Assembly: GCA_007896885.1 (NCBI GenBank)
Contig: VOIU01000008.1
Location: 119,011-183,010, forward strand
From: Bacteroidaceae bacterium HV4-6-C5C
GTDB lineage: Bacteria; Bacteroidota; Bacteroidia; Bacteroidales; Bacteroidaceae
Length of the DNA stretch: 64,000 bases
Direction of reading: 5' to 3'
A program made the translations under genes and the position numbers. The notes beneath the pieces were generated by a model. The model made no database searches. It worked only from the letters and a program-made list of their open reading frames with translations, and was not told the DNA's origin. This document shows, one piece after another, positions 18,551-26,256 of this stretch; the stretch's first letter is position 1; each line of letters begins with the position of its first letter.

Positions 18551-18976
18551 ATGATTAAAGAAGAACTATTAATTGCTTTCAATATAATGAAAGTACAGTC
18601 TATTCTGGCTCGGAAGTTCGACTCACTTAGTGTGCATGGATTGGGTTTTACCGACTATTTGATGCTATATTTGCTATCAACTTCAAAAGAGCATAAGTTG
18701 CGAAGAATTGATTTGGCCGAAAAAGCCGGGCTTACGGCATCGGGTGTGACGCGGGTATTAAATCCACTCGAAAAGATTGGGCTGGTATCGAGGGAAACGA
18801 ATGAAAGAGATGCCCGTGTAAGTTATGTAATTTTGACAGAAACAGGGGAGCAGGTCTTTAAAGAAGCTACTGAAACGGCGGAGATGGTCGCTAAGAACTT
18901 CTTTCCCAATACCACGAAAAAGAATTTGCTCAATTTCATTCAAACTTTAGACACACTTGGTGGCAACATTAGTTGA
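18551..18976 (+). CDS. MarR-family transcriptional regulator
   Basis: 141 residues. The winged helix-turn-helix is clear: LRRIDLAEKAGLTASGVTRV as recognition helices near residues 55-75, then the MarR wing GLVSRETNERDARVSYVILT near 83-102. It is probably a dimeric local repressor responding to a small aromatic or redox signal. It has its own strong promoter. The next gene is convergent, so the regulated target is not evident from position. Confidence 0.88.
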   Translation: MIKEELLIAFNIMKVQSILARKFDSLSVHGLGFTDYLMLYLLSTSKEHKLRRIDLAEKAGLTASGVTRVLNPLEKIGLVSRETNERDARVSYVILTETGEQVFKEATETAEMVAKNFFPNTTKKNLLNFIQTLDTLGGNIS

Positions 18977-18988
18977 ATAGAGTAAAAA

Positions 18989-19017
18989 ATGGGGACTTGA
19001 ATCACTCAAGCCCCCAT
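18989..19017. terminator. bidirectional terminator between the MarR gene and flavodoxin
   Basis: A 12-bp stem (ATGGGG, one mismatch, CTTGA) closes on a 5-nt loop between convergent genes. AAAAA precedes it, giving a T-run for the minus-strand transcript. Confidence 0.7.
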
Positions 19018-19041
19018 CTGAATAGTAACCAATATAAATAA

Positions 19042-19545
19042 CTAGAACTCTGTTTTTAGTTTTTCAAGCCATGCATCTACGCGGCTTTCGGTTAAATTGC
19101 CTTCATTGTCCGGGTCGAGTGGCAGACCGATAAATGTGTCATCTATTACAGCTTCCGAATCGTCAAACGAATATCCTTCGGTTGATACTCCGGTGCCAAT
19201 GAATTCACATCCCGAACTCTTTAAGGCTTCATATATCTTCCCTATAGTATCACAGAAAGTGTCACTAAAGGTGGCAGAGTCGCCGCAAGCGAACAAGGCT
19301 ACTTTTTTGCCTTCTAAATTCACACTCTTCAGTGCGACGAGGAATGATTCCCAATCGTCTTGCAAATCGCCTGCTCCTGTCGGTGAACTACCGAATAGTA
19401 AAATCTCATAGTCGGCCGGACTGGCTTTTGTTCTGTAGATATCATGTACATCTTCAGATGATAAACCTAATTTCTCACCGATCAACTTTGCTACTTCTTC
19501 TGTATTTCCGGTAGAAGAGCCATAAAAAATACCTATCTTTTTCAT
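19042..19545 (-). CDS. fldA: flavodoxin
   Basis: 167 residues. The FMN-phosphate loop is canonical, FYGSSTGNTEE at residues 7-17. The second signature, FACGDSATFSDTFCDTIGKI, and GTGVSTEGYSFDDSEAV are also present. It is a small soluble electron carrier, probably for pyruvate:flavodoxin or radical-SAM enzymes under low iron. Transcribed away from the dehydrogenase operon, it shares a 320-bp divergent region with lpdA. Confidence 0.92.
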   Translation of the reverse strand: MKKIGIFYGSSTGNTEEVAKLIGEKLGLSSEDVHDIYRTKASPADYEILLFGSSPTGAGDLQDDWESFLVALKSVNLEGKKVALFACGDSATFSDTFCDTIGKIYEALKSSGCEFIGTGVSTEGYSFDDSEAVIDDTFIGLPLDPDNEGNLTESRVDAWLEKLKTEF

Positions 19546-19865
19546 AATTCTGTTTTAAATATTAGAGCTATTATTTTTTCATTAGCTTTCTATGTAACAG
19601 AAAAGATCTCAATATGGTTCGGTCTGTTATTGGAAAATACCTAATTATGATGATAAAATAACTCTGAATCAATCCTAAAAATGTACTTACTACAACGTTT
19701 CTTCTGCGAAATATGCATTTGTTTACATATATCTTATTGATTTATAAACCTTTGTTAAATATGAACTAATTTAAACGCTTTGCTGTTTAATGTATATTCT
19801 CTAAAGTTTTATTGGATTTTTATAGTATATAAATTCACTTTTATAACTTTAATTGTTTTGAAATA
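19546..19865. other. divergent fldA-lpdA intergenic region
   Basis: 320 bp of AT-rich sequence. I find no box exactly matching TAnnTTTG at a suitable distance for either gene. CCTTTG near 19750 and CATTTG near 19711 are partial matches. No gene or strong hairpin is visible. Confidence 0.4.
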
Positions 19866-21212
19866 ATGAAATATGATATTGCAATCATTGGAGGAGGCCC
19901 CGCCGGTTATAATGCCGCGGAAAAAGCTGCATCCAACGGATTTAAAACAGTTCTTTTTGAAAAGAGTGACATTGGTGGAGTCTGCCTGAATGAAGGTTGT
20001 ATTCCGACCAAAACTTTCCTCTATTCTGCTAAATTACTCGATGGCATGAAGAATGCCGGAAAATATGGACTTGAGGCCGGTGAATTCTCACTCGACCATA
20101 AAAAGGTGGTATTGCGTAAAAATAAAATCGTAAAGAAACTTACTACCGGCGTTAAATATAAACTCGACTTGAATGGAGTCGATATTATACAAAAGCAAGC
20201 CACGATTAAAGGTGAAAGCGATGGAACGATACGTATAGAGGCTGAAGGTGAGGAATTCCAAGCTGAATATCTTCTTCTGTGTACGGGTTCCAGCACAGCT
20301 ATTCCTCCTATAAAAGGCTTGGACGGCATAGCGTATTGGACGTCGAAGGAAGCGCTTGAAGCTACCGAACTTCCCGGATCTTTGGTGATTATCGGAGGGG
20401 GAGTCATCGGAATGGAATTTGCTTCTTATTTTAATAGTGTGGGAGTGAATGTAACCGTGGTGGAAATGATGCCCGAGATATTGGGAGCTATGGATAAAGA
20501 AGTTTCTGCAATGCTTCGTTCGGATTATACAAAGAGAGGCGTAAAGTTCCACTTGAATACGGCTGTCGTAGAAGTGGCCTCGGATAAGGTGATTATTGAG
20601 AAAGGCGGTAAGAGGGAAGAACTTCCTGCCGATAAAATATTAGTCAGCGTGGGACGTAGGGCAAACCTGTCGGATATTGGTTTGGAAACATTATCCATAG
20701 AAGTTGATCGTAAAGGAGTAAAGGTAAACGAATATATGCAGACCAGTCATCCACGCGTTTATGCCGCCGGAGATATAACCGGCTTTTCTATGCTGGCGCA
20801 TACTGCTATACGTGAAGGAGAAGTGGCAATCAATCGTATTTTGGGACGGGATGACGTAATGAGCTATAATGGTGTTCCCGGGGTAGTGTATACAAATCCC
20901 GAAATAGCCGGAGTGGGCAAGACGGAAGAAGAACTGTCTGCCGCGGGTGAAGTTTTCCGTGTATCCAAATTGCCAATGACTTACTCAGGGCGTTTCGTTG
21001 CCGAGAATGAAGGAGTGAACGGCCTTTGCAAATTGATTACCGATGCACAAAATCATATTATCGGATGTCATATCTATGGCAATCCAGCCTCGGAGTTAAT
21101 CGTGCTTGCCGGTACTGCCATTGATGAACATTTCACGATAGAACAATTCCAGAAGATCGTATTCCCGCATCCTACGGTAAGCGAGATTTTGCGTGAAGTA
21201 GCATTTGAATAA
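19866..21212 (+). CDS. lpdA: dihydrolipoyl dehydrogenase (E3)
   Basis: 448 residues. The FAD-binding start is IAIIGGGPAGYNAAE. The redox-active disulfide is GGVCLNEGCIP (Cys40 and Cys45). The NAD site is LVIIGGGVIGMEFASYF, and the C-terminal HPTVSEILRE holds the catalytic His-Glu. It reoxidises dihydrolipoamide on E2 with NAD+. It heads an operon with the lipoate ligase, E2 and fused E1 genes at gaps of 13, 40 and 20 bp. Confidence 0.95.
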   Translation: MKYDIAIIGGGPAGYNAAEKAASNGFKTVLFEKSDIGGVCLNEGCIPTKTFLYSAKLLDGMKNAGKYGLEAGEFSLDHKKVVLRKNKIVKKLTTGVKYKLDLNGVDIIQKQATIKGESDGTIRIEAEGEEFQAEYLLLCTGSSTAIPPIKGLDGIAYWTSKEALEATELPGSLVIIGGGVIGMEFASYFNSVGVNVTVVEMMPEILGAMDKEVSAMLRSDYTKRGVKFHLNTAVVEVASDKVIIEKGGKREELPADKILVSVGRRANLSDIGLETLSIEVDRKGVKVNEYMQTSHPRVYAAGDITGFSMLAHTAIREGEVAINRILGRDDVMSYNGVPGVVYTNPEIAGVGKTEEELSAAGEVFRVSKLPMTYSGRFVAENEGVNGLCKLITDAQNHIIGCHIYGNPASELIVLAGTAIDEHFTIEQFQKIVFPHPTVSEILREVAFE

Positions 21213-21225
21213 ACATAAATGAATA

Positions 21226-21972
21226 ATGCTTTATATTGATAATCCTAATATTGATGTATTCTTCAATTTAGCCGCAGAGGAGTATTTATTGAAGGACTTT
21301 GATCAGAATATTTTCATGGTCTGGCAAAGCAGCCCTTCCGTGGTTATCGGCAGACATCAGAATGTACGTGCTGAAGTCGACATCAATTATGCGGAAACGA
21401 ATGGCATTGATATAGCTAGAAGATATTCCGGTGGAGGTGCAGTCTATCATGATCCGGGCAATTTGAATCTGACGTTCATAGAGACCGCCGGACATATTGG
21501 TTTCGATAAATATGCCGATATGACGGCTCGTGCATTGCAACATCTAGGCTTAAAGCCCGAATTGGATGAACGGCGTTCTATTTATCTGTCCGGTCTGAAA
21601 ATCTCCGGTAGCGCACAGTGTGTATATAAGCATCGATTAATGTATCATGCCACCTTATTGTTTGATGCCGATCTGCATAGGTTGACAAATGTCTTGAATG
21701 GAGAAGCGGACGATATTTCATCGGCTTCCCGGGTTCAAGTACGCTCCGTAAAGAGTCCGGTGACTAATATTAAGCCGTATTTGCATGGAGTATTGAGTGT
21801 GGCGGATTTTAAAACAAAGATCGTAAAGCATCTTCTTGAAGATGGCGGGGAATACATAAGATATAGTTGGAGTGAAGAAGACCTTACCGTTATTAATCGG
21901 ATTAGAGAAAGCAGATATGCTACTGCTTCATGGAACGGTATTAGGCCAAGGTTGCTGTCTTCTTGTATATGA
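21226..21972 (+). CDS. lplA: lipoate-protein ligase, short form
   Basis: 248 residues. Catalytic-domain motifs are all present: VVIGRHQNVRAEV, RRYSGGGAVYHDPGNLNLTF near residues 66-85 and LKISGSAQCVYKHRLMYHAT with the catalytic Lys near 125-144. It lacks most of the C-terminal accessory domain found in LplA of about 330 residues, ending soon after an YIRYSWSEEDL segment. It should attach lipoate to the E2 encoded immediately downstream. Whether this short form performs both adenylation and transfer is not evident. Confidence 0.85.
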   Translation: MLYIDNPNIDVFFNLAAEEYLLKDFDQNIFMVWQSSPSVVIGRHQNVRAEVDINYAETNGIDIARRYSGGGAVYHDPGNLNLTFIETAGHIGFDKYADMTARALQHLGLKPELDERRSIYLSGLKISGSAQCVYKHRLMYHATLLFDADLHRLTNVLNGEADDISSASRVQVRSVKSPVTNIKPYLHGVLSVADFKTKIVKHLLEDGGEYIRYSWSEEDLTVINRIRESRYATASWNGIRPRLLSSCI

Positions 21973-22012
21973 AAATAATTGCATAATTAGTAAGATTTAA
22001 AATAAGTTTGTT

Positions 22013-23386
22013 ATGGCAAAGTTTGAAATAAAAATGCCTAAGTTAGGCGAAAGTATTACTGAAGGAACTATTGTGTCATGGTCTGTAAAAGTGGGTGATA
22101 CCATTCAGGAAGATGACGTTCTATTTGAGGTGAATACAGCAAAAGTCAGCGCTGAAATCCCGTCTCCTGTTTCCGGTAAAATATTGGAAATACTGTTTAG
22201 TGAAGGCGATACCGTGGCGGTAGGTACGGTAGTCGCTATTGTGGAACTTGAAGGTGAAAGTGAAGGTGAGAGTAGTGAGACAACCGATGCTGCTCCGGAT
22301 AATTCTTCGGCTTCTGCGGAGGTAGGGGCTAAAGATGAACCTCAGTCACCTGCCGATGAAAAGAAGAAGGCTAAAGCAGAGGATTCGCGGTGGTACTCTC
22401 CTGTGGTATTGAATAAAGCCAAAGCAGCGGGAGTAAGTCAGGAAAAGCTTGATGAAATACCGGGTACGGGATATATGGGGCGTCTGACGAAACGAAATCT
22501 TGAAGACTTCCTCGAGAATAGACCGACAGTATCTTCCGCCGCAACGCAATCGGTAAATACAGCCGGAAGTACTGCTACTGCGAAGAAAGCTCAGGAAAGT
22601 CAAGTGTCTACTCCTGTTGCCGGCAGTCAGAAACCTTCACCTGCAACAGATGAACGTCCGGTTAACGCTGTTCCGGTTGTAGTATCCGAAGGAGATGAAG
22701 TAATTGCAATGGATTATGTACGTCGTATTATAGCCGATCGTATGGTGGCTTCCAAGAAGATATCACCACATGTCACTAACGTGGTGGAAGTAGATATGAC
22801 GCGTTTGGTGAAATGGCGCAGTGAGCATAAGGAAGAGTTCCGTAAGCGTGAAGGAGTAAGCCTGACCTATATGCCGTTCATTACCGAAGCTGTAGTTAAT
22901 GCTCTGAAAGCTTTCCCAAGGGTTAATTCTTCAGTCGAAGGCTATAATATCATCCAGAAAAAACGGATTAATGTGGGCATAGCGGTATCTCTCGACAATG
23001 GAAATCTGATAGTACCTGTTGTGAAGAATGCCGATAAATTGAATATCAGCGGACTCGCCACGTCTATTGCGTCGCTTGCCGATAAGGCTCGTAAAGGTAA
23101 ACTTGCTGCCGACGATATTGAAGGAGGGACATTTACGATTACTAACTTCGGTACATTCAAGAGCCTGTTTGGTACACCTATTATCAATCAGCCTGAGGTA
23201 GCTATCTTGGGAGTGGGAACAATAGAAAAGAGACCGGCTATCATAGAAACCCCCGACGGAGATGTGATTGCTATCAGGCAGAAAATGTATTTGTCATTAT
23301 CTTATGATCACCGTGTGATAGACGGATCATTGGGAGGTAACTTCCTGAAAGCAGTAGCCGATTATCTGGAAAATTGGAATGAATAA
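22013..23386 (+). CDS. dihydrolipoamide acyltransferase (E2) of a 2-oxoacid dehydrogenase
   Basis: 457 residues. A single N-terminal lipoyl domain carries the lipoylated Lys in EVNTAKVSAE (Lys44). Ala/Ser/Pro/Glu-rich linkers flank a peripheral-subunit-binding domain (SPVVLNKAKAAGV, then IPGTGYMGRLTKRNLEDFL). The acyltransferase core ends with the catalytic motif SYDHRVIDGSLGG. It forms the oligomeric core that moves the acyl group from E1 to CoA. Acyl specificity (branched-chain versus acetyl) cannot be fixed, but the E1 type points to branched-chain oxoacids. Confidence 0.92.
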   Translation: MAKFEIKMPKLGESITEGTIVSWSVKVGDTIQEDDVLFEVNTAKVSAEIPSPVSGKILEILFSEGDTVAVGTVVAIVELEGESEGESSETTDAAPDNSSASAEVGAKDEPQSPADEKKKAKAEDSRWYSPVVLNKAKAAGVSQEKLDEIPGTGYMGRLTKRNLEDFLENRPTVSSAATQSVNTAGSTATAKKAQESQVSTPVAGSQKPSPATDERPVNAVPVVVSEGDEVIAMDYVRRIIADRMVASKKISPHVTNVVEVDMTRLVKWRSEHKEEFRKREGVSLTYMPFITEAVVNALKAFPRVNSSVEGYNIIQKKRINVGIAVSLDNGNLIVPVVKNADKLNISGLATSIASLADKARKGKLAADDIEGGTFTITNFGTFKSLFGTPIINQPEVAILGVGTIEKRPAIIETPDGDVIAIRQKMYLSLSYDHRVIDGSLGGNFLKAVADYLENWNE

Positions 23387-23406
23387 AACGAAATAGATTA
23401 ATACTT

Positions 23407-25440
23407 ATGAAGAAATTTGATATAAAAACCACAGAAAAAGAAGTCCTCAAGAAATGGTATCATTTGATGACTTTAGGTCGTGCGCTCGATGAAAAGGCAC
23501 CTGCTTATTTGCTCCAGTCACTTGGATGGTCATATCATGCTCCCTATGCAGGACATGACGGCATCCAACTTGCTATGGGACAAGTCTTTGTGAAAGGTAA
23601 AGATTTTCTTTTCCCATATTATAGAGATATGCTGGCTGTGCTTTCTGCGGGTCTTACTCCCGAAGAACTTATACTGAACGGACTCTCAAAGGCTACCGAT
23701 CCGGGTAGTGGGGGAAGGCACATGTCCAACCACTTTGCGAAACCTGAATGGCATATCGAGAACATATCTTCGGCTACCGGTACGCACGATTTGCATGCTG
23801 CAGGAGTGGCACGTGCCATGGTTTATTATAAACATCAGGGCGTGGTAATCACGTCACATGGCGAGGCTGCTACATCCGAGGGGTTTGTCTACGAGGCCAT
23901 CAATGGTGCAAGTACTGAGCAGCTCCCTGTAATCTTTGTCATACAGGATAACGGTTATGGAATTTCCGTACCGAAGAAAGATCAGACTGCAAACCGTAAA
24001 GTAGCCGATAACTTCAGTGGATTTAAGAATTTAAAGATCATACATTGTAATGGCAAGGATGTGTTCGATTCGATGAATGCGATGACCGAAGCGCGTGAAT
24101 ATGCCATCAACACGGGTAATCCGGTTATTGTGCATGCCAATTGCGTACGTATTGGTTCTCACTCCAATTCGGATAATCACAGTCTTTATCGTGATGAGGC
24201 TGAGCTGGCTTATGTAAAGGCAAACGACCCGTTGGCTAAGTTCCGGCGTATGTTGTTGCGCTATAATCGCTTCACGGAGGAAGAGTTGAAAGCGATAGAG
24301 GGTGAGGCTAAGAAGCAACTGAGTGCAGATAACCGTAAGGCGATTGCCGCACCCGATCCCGATCCGTCTACAATCTACGATTTTGTGCTGCCGGAGGGTT
24401 ATGAATCAAAGAAGTACCCCGATGGAATTCCTCATGGAGATGGTGAGAAAGTGATGATGGTAAAAGCTATAAACGAAACGCTGAAAGCCGAATTCAGACT
24501 TAATCCAGATACCTTCTTATGGGGGCAGGATGTGGCCAATAAAGATAAAGGAGGGGTGTTTAATGTGACGAAAGGTATGCAACAGGAGTTTGGTGAAGGT
24601 CGAATATTCAATGCGCCTATTGCAGAAGATTATATTATGGGTACGGCAAACGGCATGAGCCGTTTCGATCCTAAAATAAGGGTAGTGATTGAAGGCGCCG
24701 AATTTGCTGATTATTTTTGGCCGGCAATAGAGCAGTATGTGGAGTTTACTCACGAATATTGGCGTAGTAACGGACAGTTTACCCCGAATGTTACGATTCG
24801 TCTGGCTTCGGGCGGCTATATTGGTGGAGGGTTATACCACTCTCAGAATATAGAAGCTTCATTGGCTTCATTGCCTGGTGCAAGAATTGTTTATCCGTCC
24901 TTTGCAGACGATGCTGCAGGATTGCTGCGTACCAGTTTGCGCTCAAAGGGACCAACGCTATTTCTGGAACCTAAAGCTCAATACAATGCCGTTGAGGCTG
25001 CCGCATTCGTGCCCGATGATTTTGAAGTGCCTTTTGGAAAAGCACGTATTCGTCATGAAGGGGATGATTTGACGGTGATTACCTATGGTAATACGACTCA
25101 CTTATGTATGAATGTGGCGAAGCAGCTTTTGGATGAAAAGAAGGGAAGCCTTGAGGTGATAGACTTGCGCTCGCTTATTCCATTGGATAAGGAAGCCATT
25201 GCAAAGTCTGTAAAGAAGACGTCCAAAGTGTTGGTTGTGCATGAAGATAAAGTCTTCTCCGGTTTTGGGGCTGAAATAGCCGCCATGATAACCGAAGAGT
25301 TGTTCCAATACTTAGATGCTCCTGTAAAACGGGTAGGGTCTACTTTTACTCCTGTAGGATTTAATCCGATCTTTGAGAAAGCTATTCTGCCTAACGAAGA
25401 GCGTATATATAAAGCGGCCAAAGAATTACTGGAATTCTAA
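23407..25440 (+). CDS. 2-oxoacid dehydrogenase E1, alpha and beta fused
   Basis: 677 residues. Residues 1 to about 330 are the E1-alpha part, with the thiamine-diphosphate motif SHGEAATSEGFVYEAINGAS ending in QDNGYGISVP. After a short linker, residues about 350-677 are the E1-beta part (WGQDVANKDKGGVFNVTKGM, then APIAEDYIMGTANGMS and SYHSQN-like GGGLYHSQN). This alpha-beta fusion is typical of branched-chain 2-oxoacid dehydrogenases of Bacteroidetes. It decarboxylates the oxoacid and transfers the acyl group to lipoyl-E2. It is the last gene of the operon. Confidence 0.9.
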   Translation: MKKFDIKTTEKEVLKKWYHLMTLGRALDEKAPAYLLQSLGWSYHAPYAGHDGIQLAMGQVFVKGKDFLFPYYRDMLAVLSAGLTPEELILNGLSKATDPGSGGRHMSNHFAKPEWHIENISSATGTHDLHAAGVARAMVYYKHQGVVITSHGEAATSEGFVYEAINGASTEQLPVIFVIQDNGYGISVPKKDQTANRKVADNFSGFKNLKIIHCNGKDVFDSMNAMTEAREYAINTGNPVIVHANCVRIGSHSNSDNHSLYRDEAELAYVKANDPLAKFRRMLLRYNRFTEEELKAIEGEAKKQLSADNRKAIAAPDPDPSTIYDFVLPEGYESKKYPDGIPHGDGEKVMMVKAINETLKAEFRLNPDTFLWGQDVANKDKGGVFNVTKGMQQEFGEGRIFNAPIAEDYIMGTANGMSRFDPKIRVVIEGAEFADYFWPAIEQYVEFTHEYWRSNGQFTPNVTIRLASGGYIGGGLYHSQNIEASLASLPGARIVYPSFADDAAGLLRTSLRSKGPTLFLEPKAQYNAVEAAAFVPDDFEVPFGKARIRHEGDDLTVITYGNTTHLCMNVAKQLLDEKKGSLEVIDLRSLIPLDKEAIAKSVKKTSKVLVVHEDKVFSGFGAEIAAMITEELFQYLDAPVKRVGSTFTPVGFNPIFEKAILPNEERIYKAAKELLEF

Positions 25441-25540
25441 TCTTATCTTGCGTGGATATGTATTAATTAGATTGTTTAACTAGTTGTTTATTATTATTTT
25501 GATATAATTTATATAAACTAAATATTAAATACAATATAAG

Positions 25541-26050
25541 ATGAAAAAGATAGGTTTGTTTTATAGTCCAGACACCATTAAAACCCATGAAATAGGGCAG
25601 CGCATTGTTGAAGTATTCGGTAGCGATTCTTCGGTTGATGTAATATCGATTGAGAATGCTACTCAGAAAGATTTTGAAAAATACGACAATATCATTGCCG
25701 GAGCATCCACTTGGTTTGATGGCGAATTGCCGGTGTATTGGGATGAAGTTTTGCCTGAGGTAAAATCAGCTGACCTTAAGAATAAGAAAGTAGCTATTTT
25801 CGGTCTTGGAGACCAATTGGGTTATCCGGATAATTTTGCCGATGGAGTGGGGTTGTTAGTTGATGTGTTTAGTGGCACAGGTGCTATTTTGGTAGGATTT
25901 ACTTCCACAGATGGCTATCAATTTAGTCAATCTCTTGCGGTGAAAGATGGTAAGTTTTCAGGGTTGGTTATAGATGTGGAGAATCAGTCGGAACTGACAG
26001 AACAGCGCATTCACGATTGGGTCAGTCAGTTACGCAAAGAATTTGACTAA
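25541..26050 (+). CDS. flavodoxin-like protein with altered phosphate loop
   Basis: 169 residues that align along their length with flavodoxins: IIAGASTWFDGELPVYWDE (50s loop), FGLGDQLGYPDNFADGVG and STDGYQFSQSLAV. The FMN-phosphate loop is different, reading YSPDTIKT at residues 8-15 where the other flavodoxin in this window has YGSSTGNT. The two Thr remain but Ser10 and Gly13 are replaced by Pro and Ile. FMN affinity may be altered. It lies 100 bp after E1 and before a strong terminator, so it could be the last gene of that transcript or independent. Confidence 0.85.
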   Translation: MKKIGLFYSPDTIKTHEIGQRIVEVFGSDSSVDVISIENATQKDFEKYDNIIAGASTWFDGELPVYWDEVLPEVKSADLKNKKVAIFGLGDQLGYPDNFADGVGLLVDVFSGTGAILVGFTSTDGYQFSQSLAVKDGKFSGLVIDVENQSELTEQRIHDWVSQLRKEFD

Positions 26051-26106
26051 TGAAAGCTAAATAATAACCCCATTTTACCGCTCTTATAGTGGGCTGTAAA
26101 GTAGGT

Positions 26107-26142
26107 AAAGGGAGAAGACGATATAGTTTTCTCCCTTTTTTT
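26107..26142 (+). terminator. terminator after the second flavodoxin
   Basis: 10-bp stem AAAGGGAGAA / TTCTCCCTTT with a 12-nt loop, ending in a T-run. Confidence 0.88.
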
Positions 26143-26184
26143 GTGTTTTTATTCTTTGCGGGAACTTTTTACTAACTTTTTTTG

Positions 26185-26192
26185 TAAATTTG
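26185..26192 (+). promoter_or_regulatory. -7 box upstream of ileS
   Basis: TAAATTTG matches TAnnTTTG, 65 bp before the ileS ATG and just after the terminator. The nearest TTTG lies 26 bp upstream, so the -33 element is weak. Confidence 0.5.
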
Positions 26193-26256
26193 CACCCTTA
26201 AAATGGGAACGTATCCTAAAGGATACTCATTAAATAGCATAATTTTCGATTAAAAT

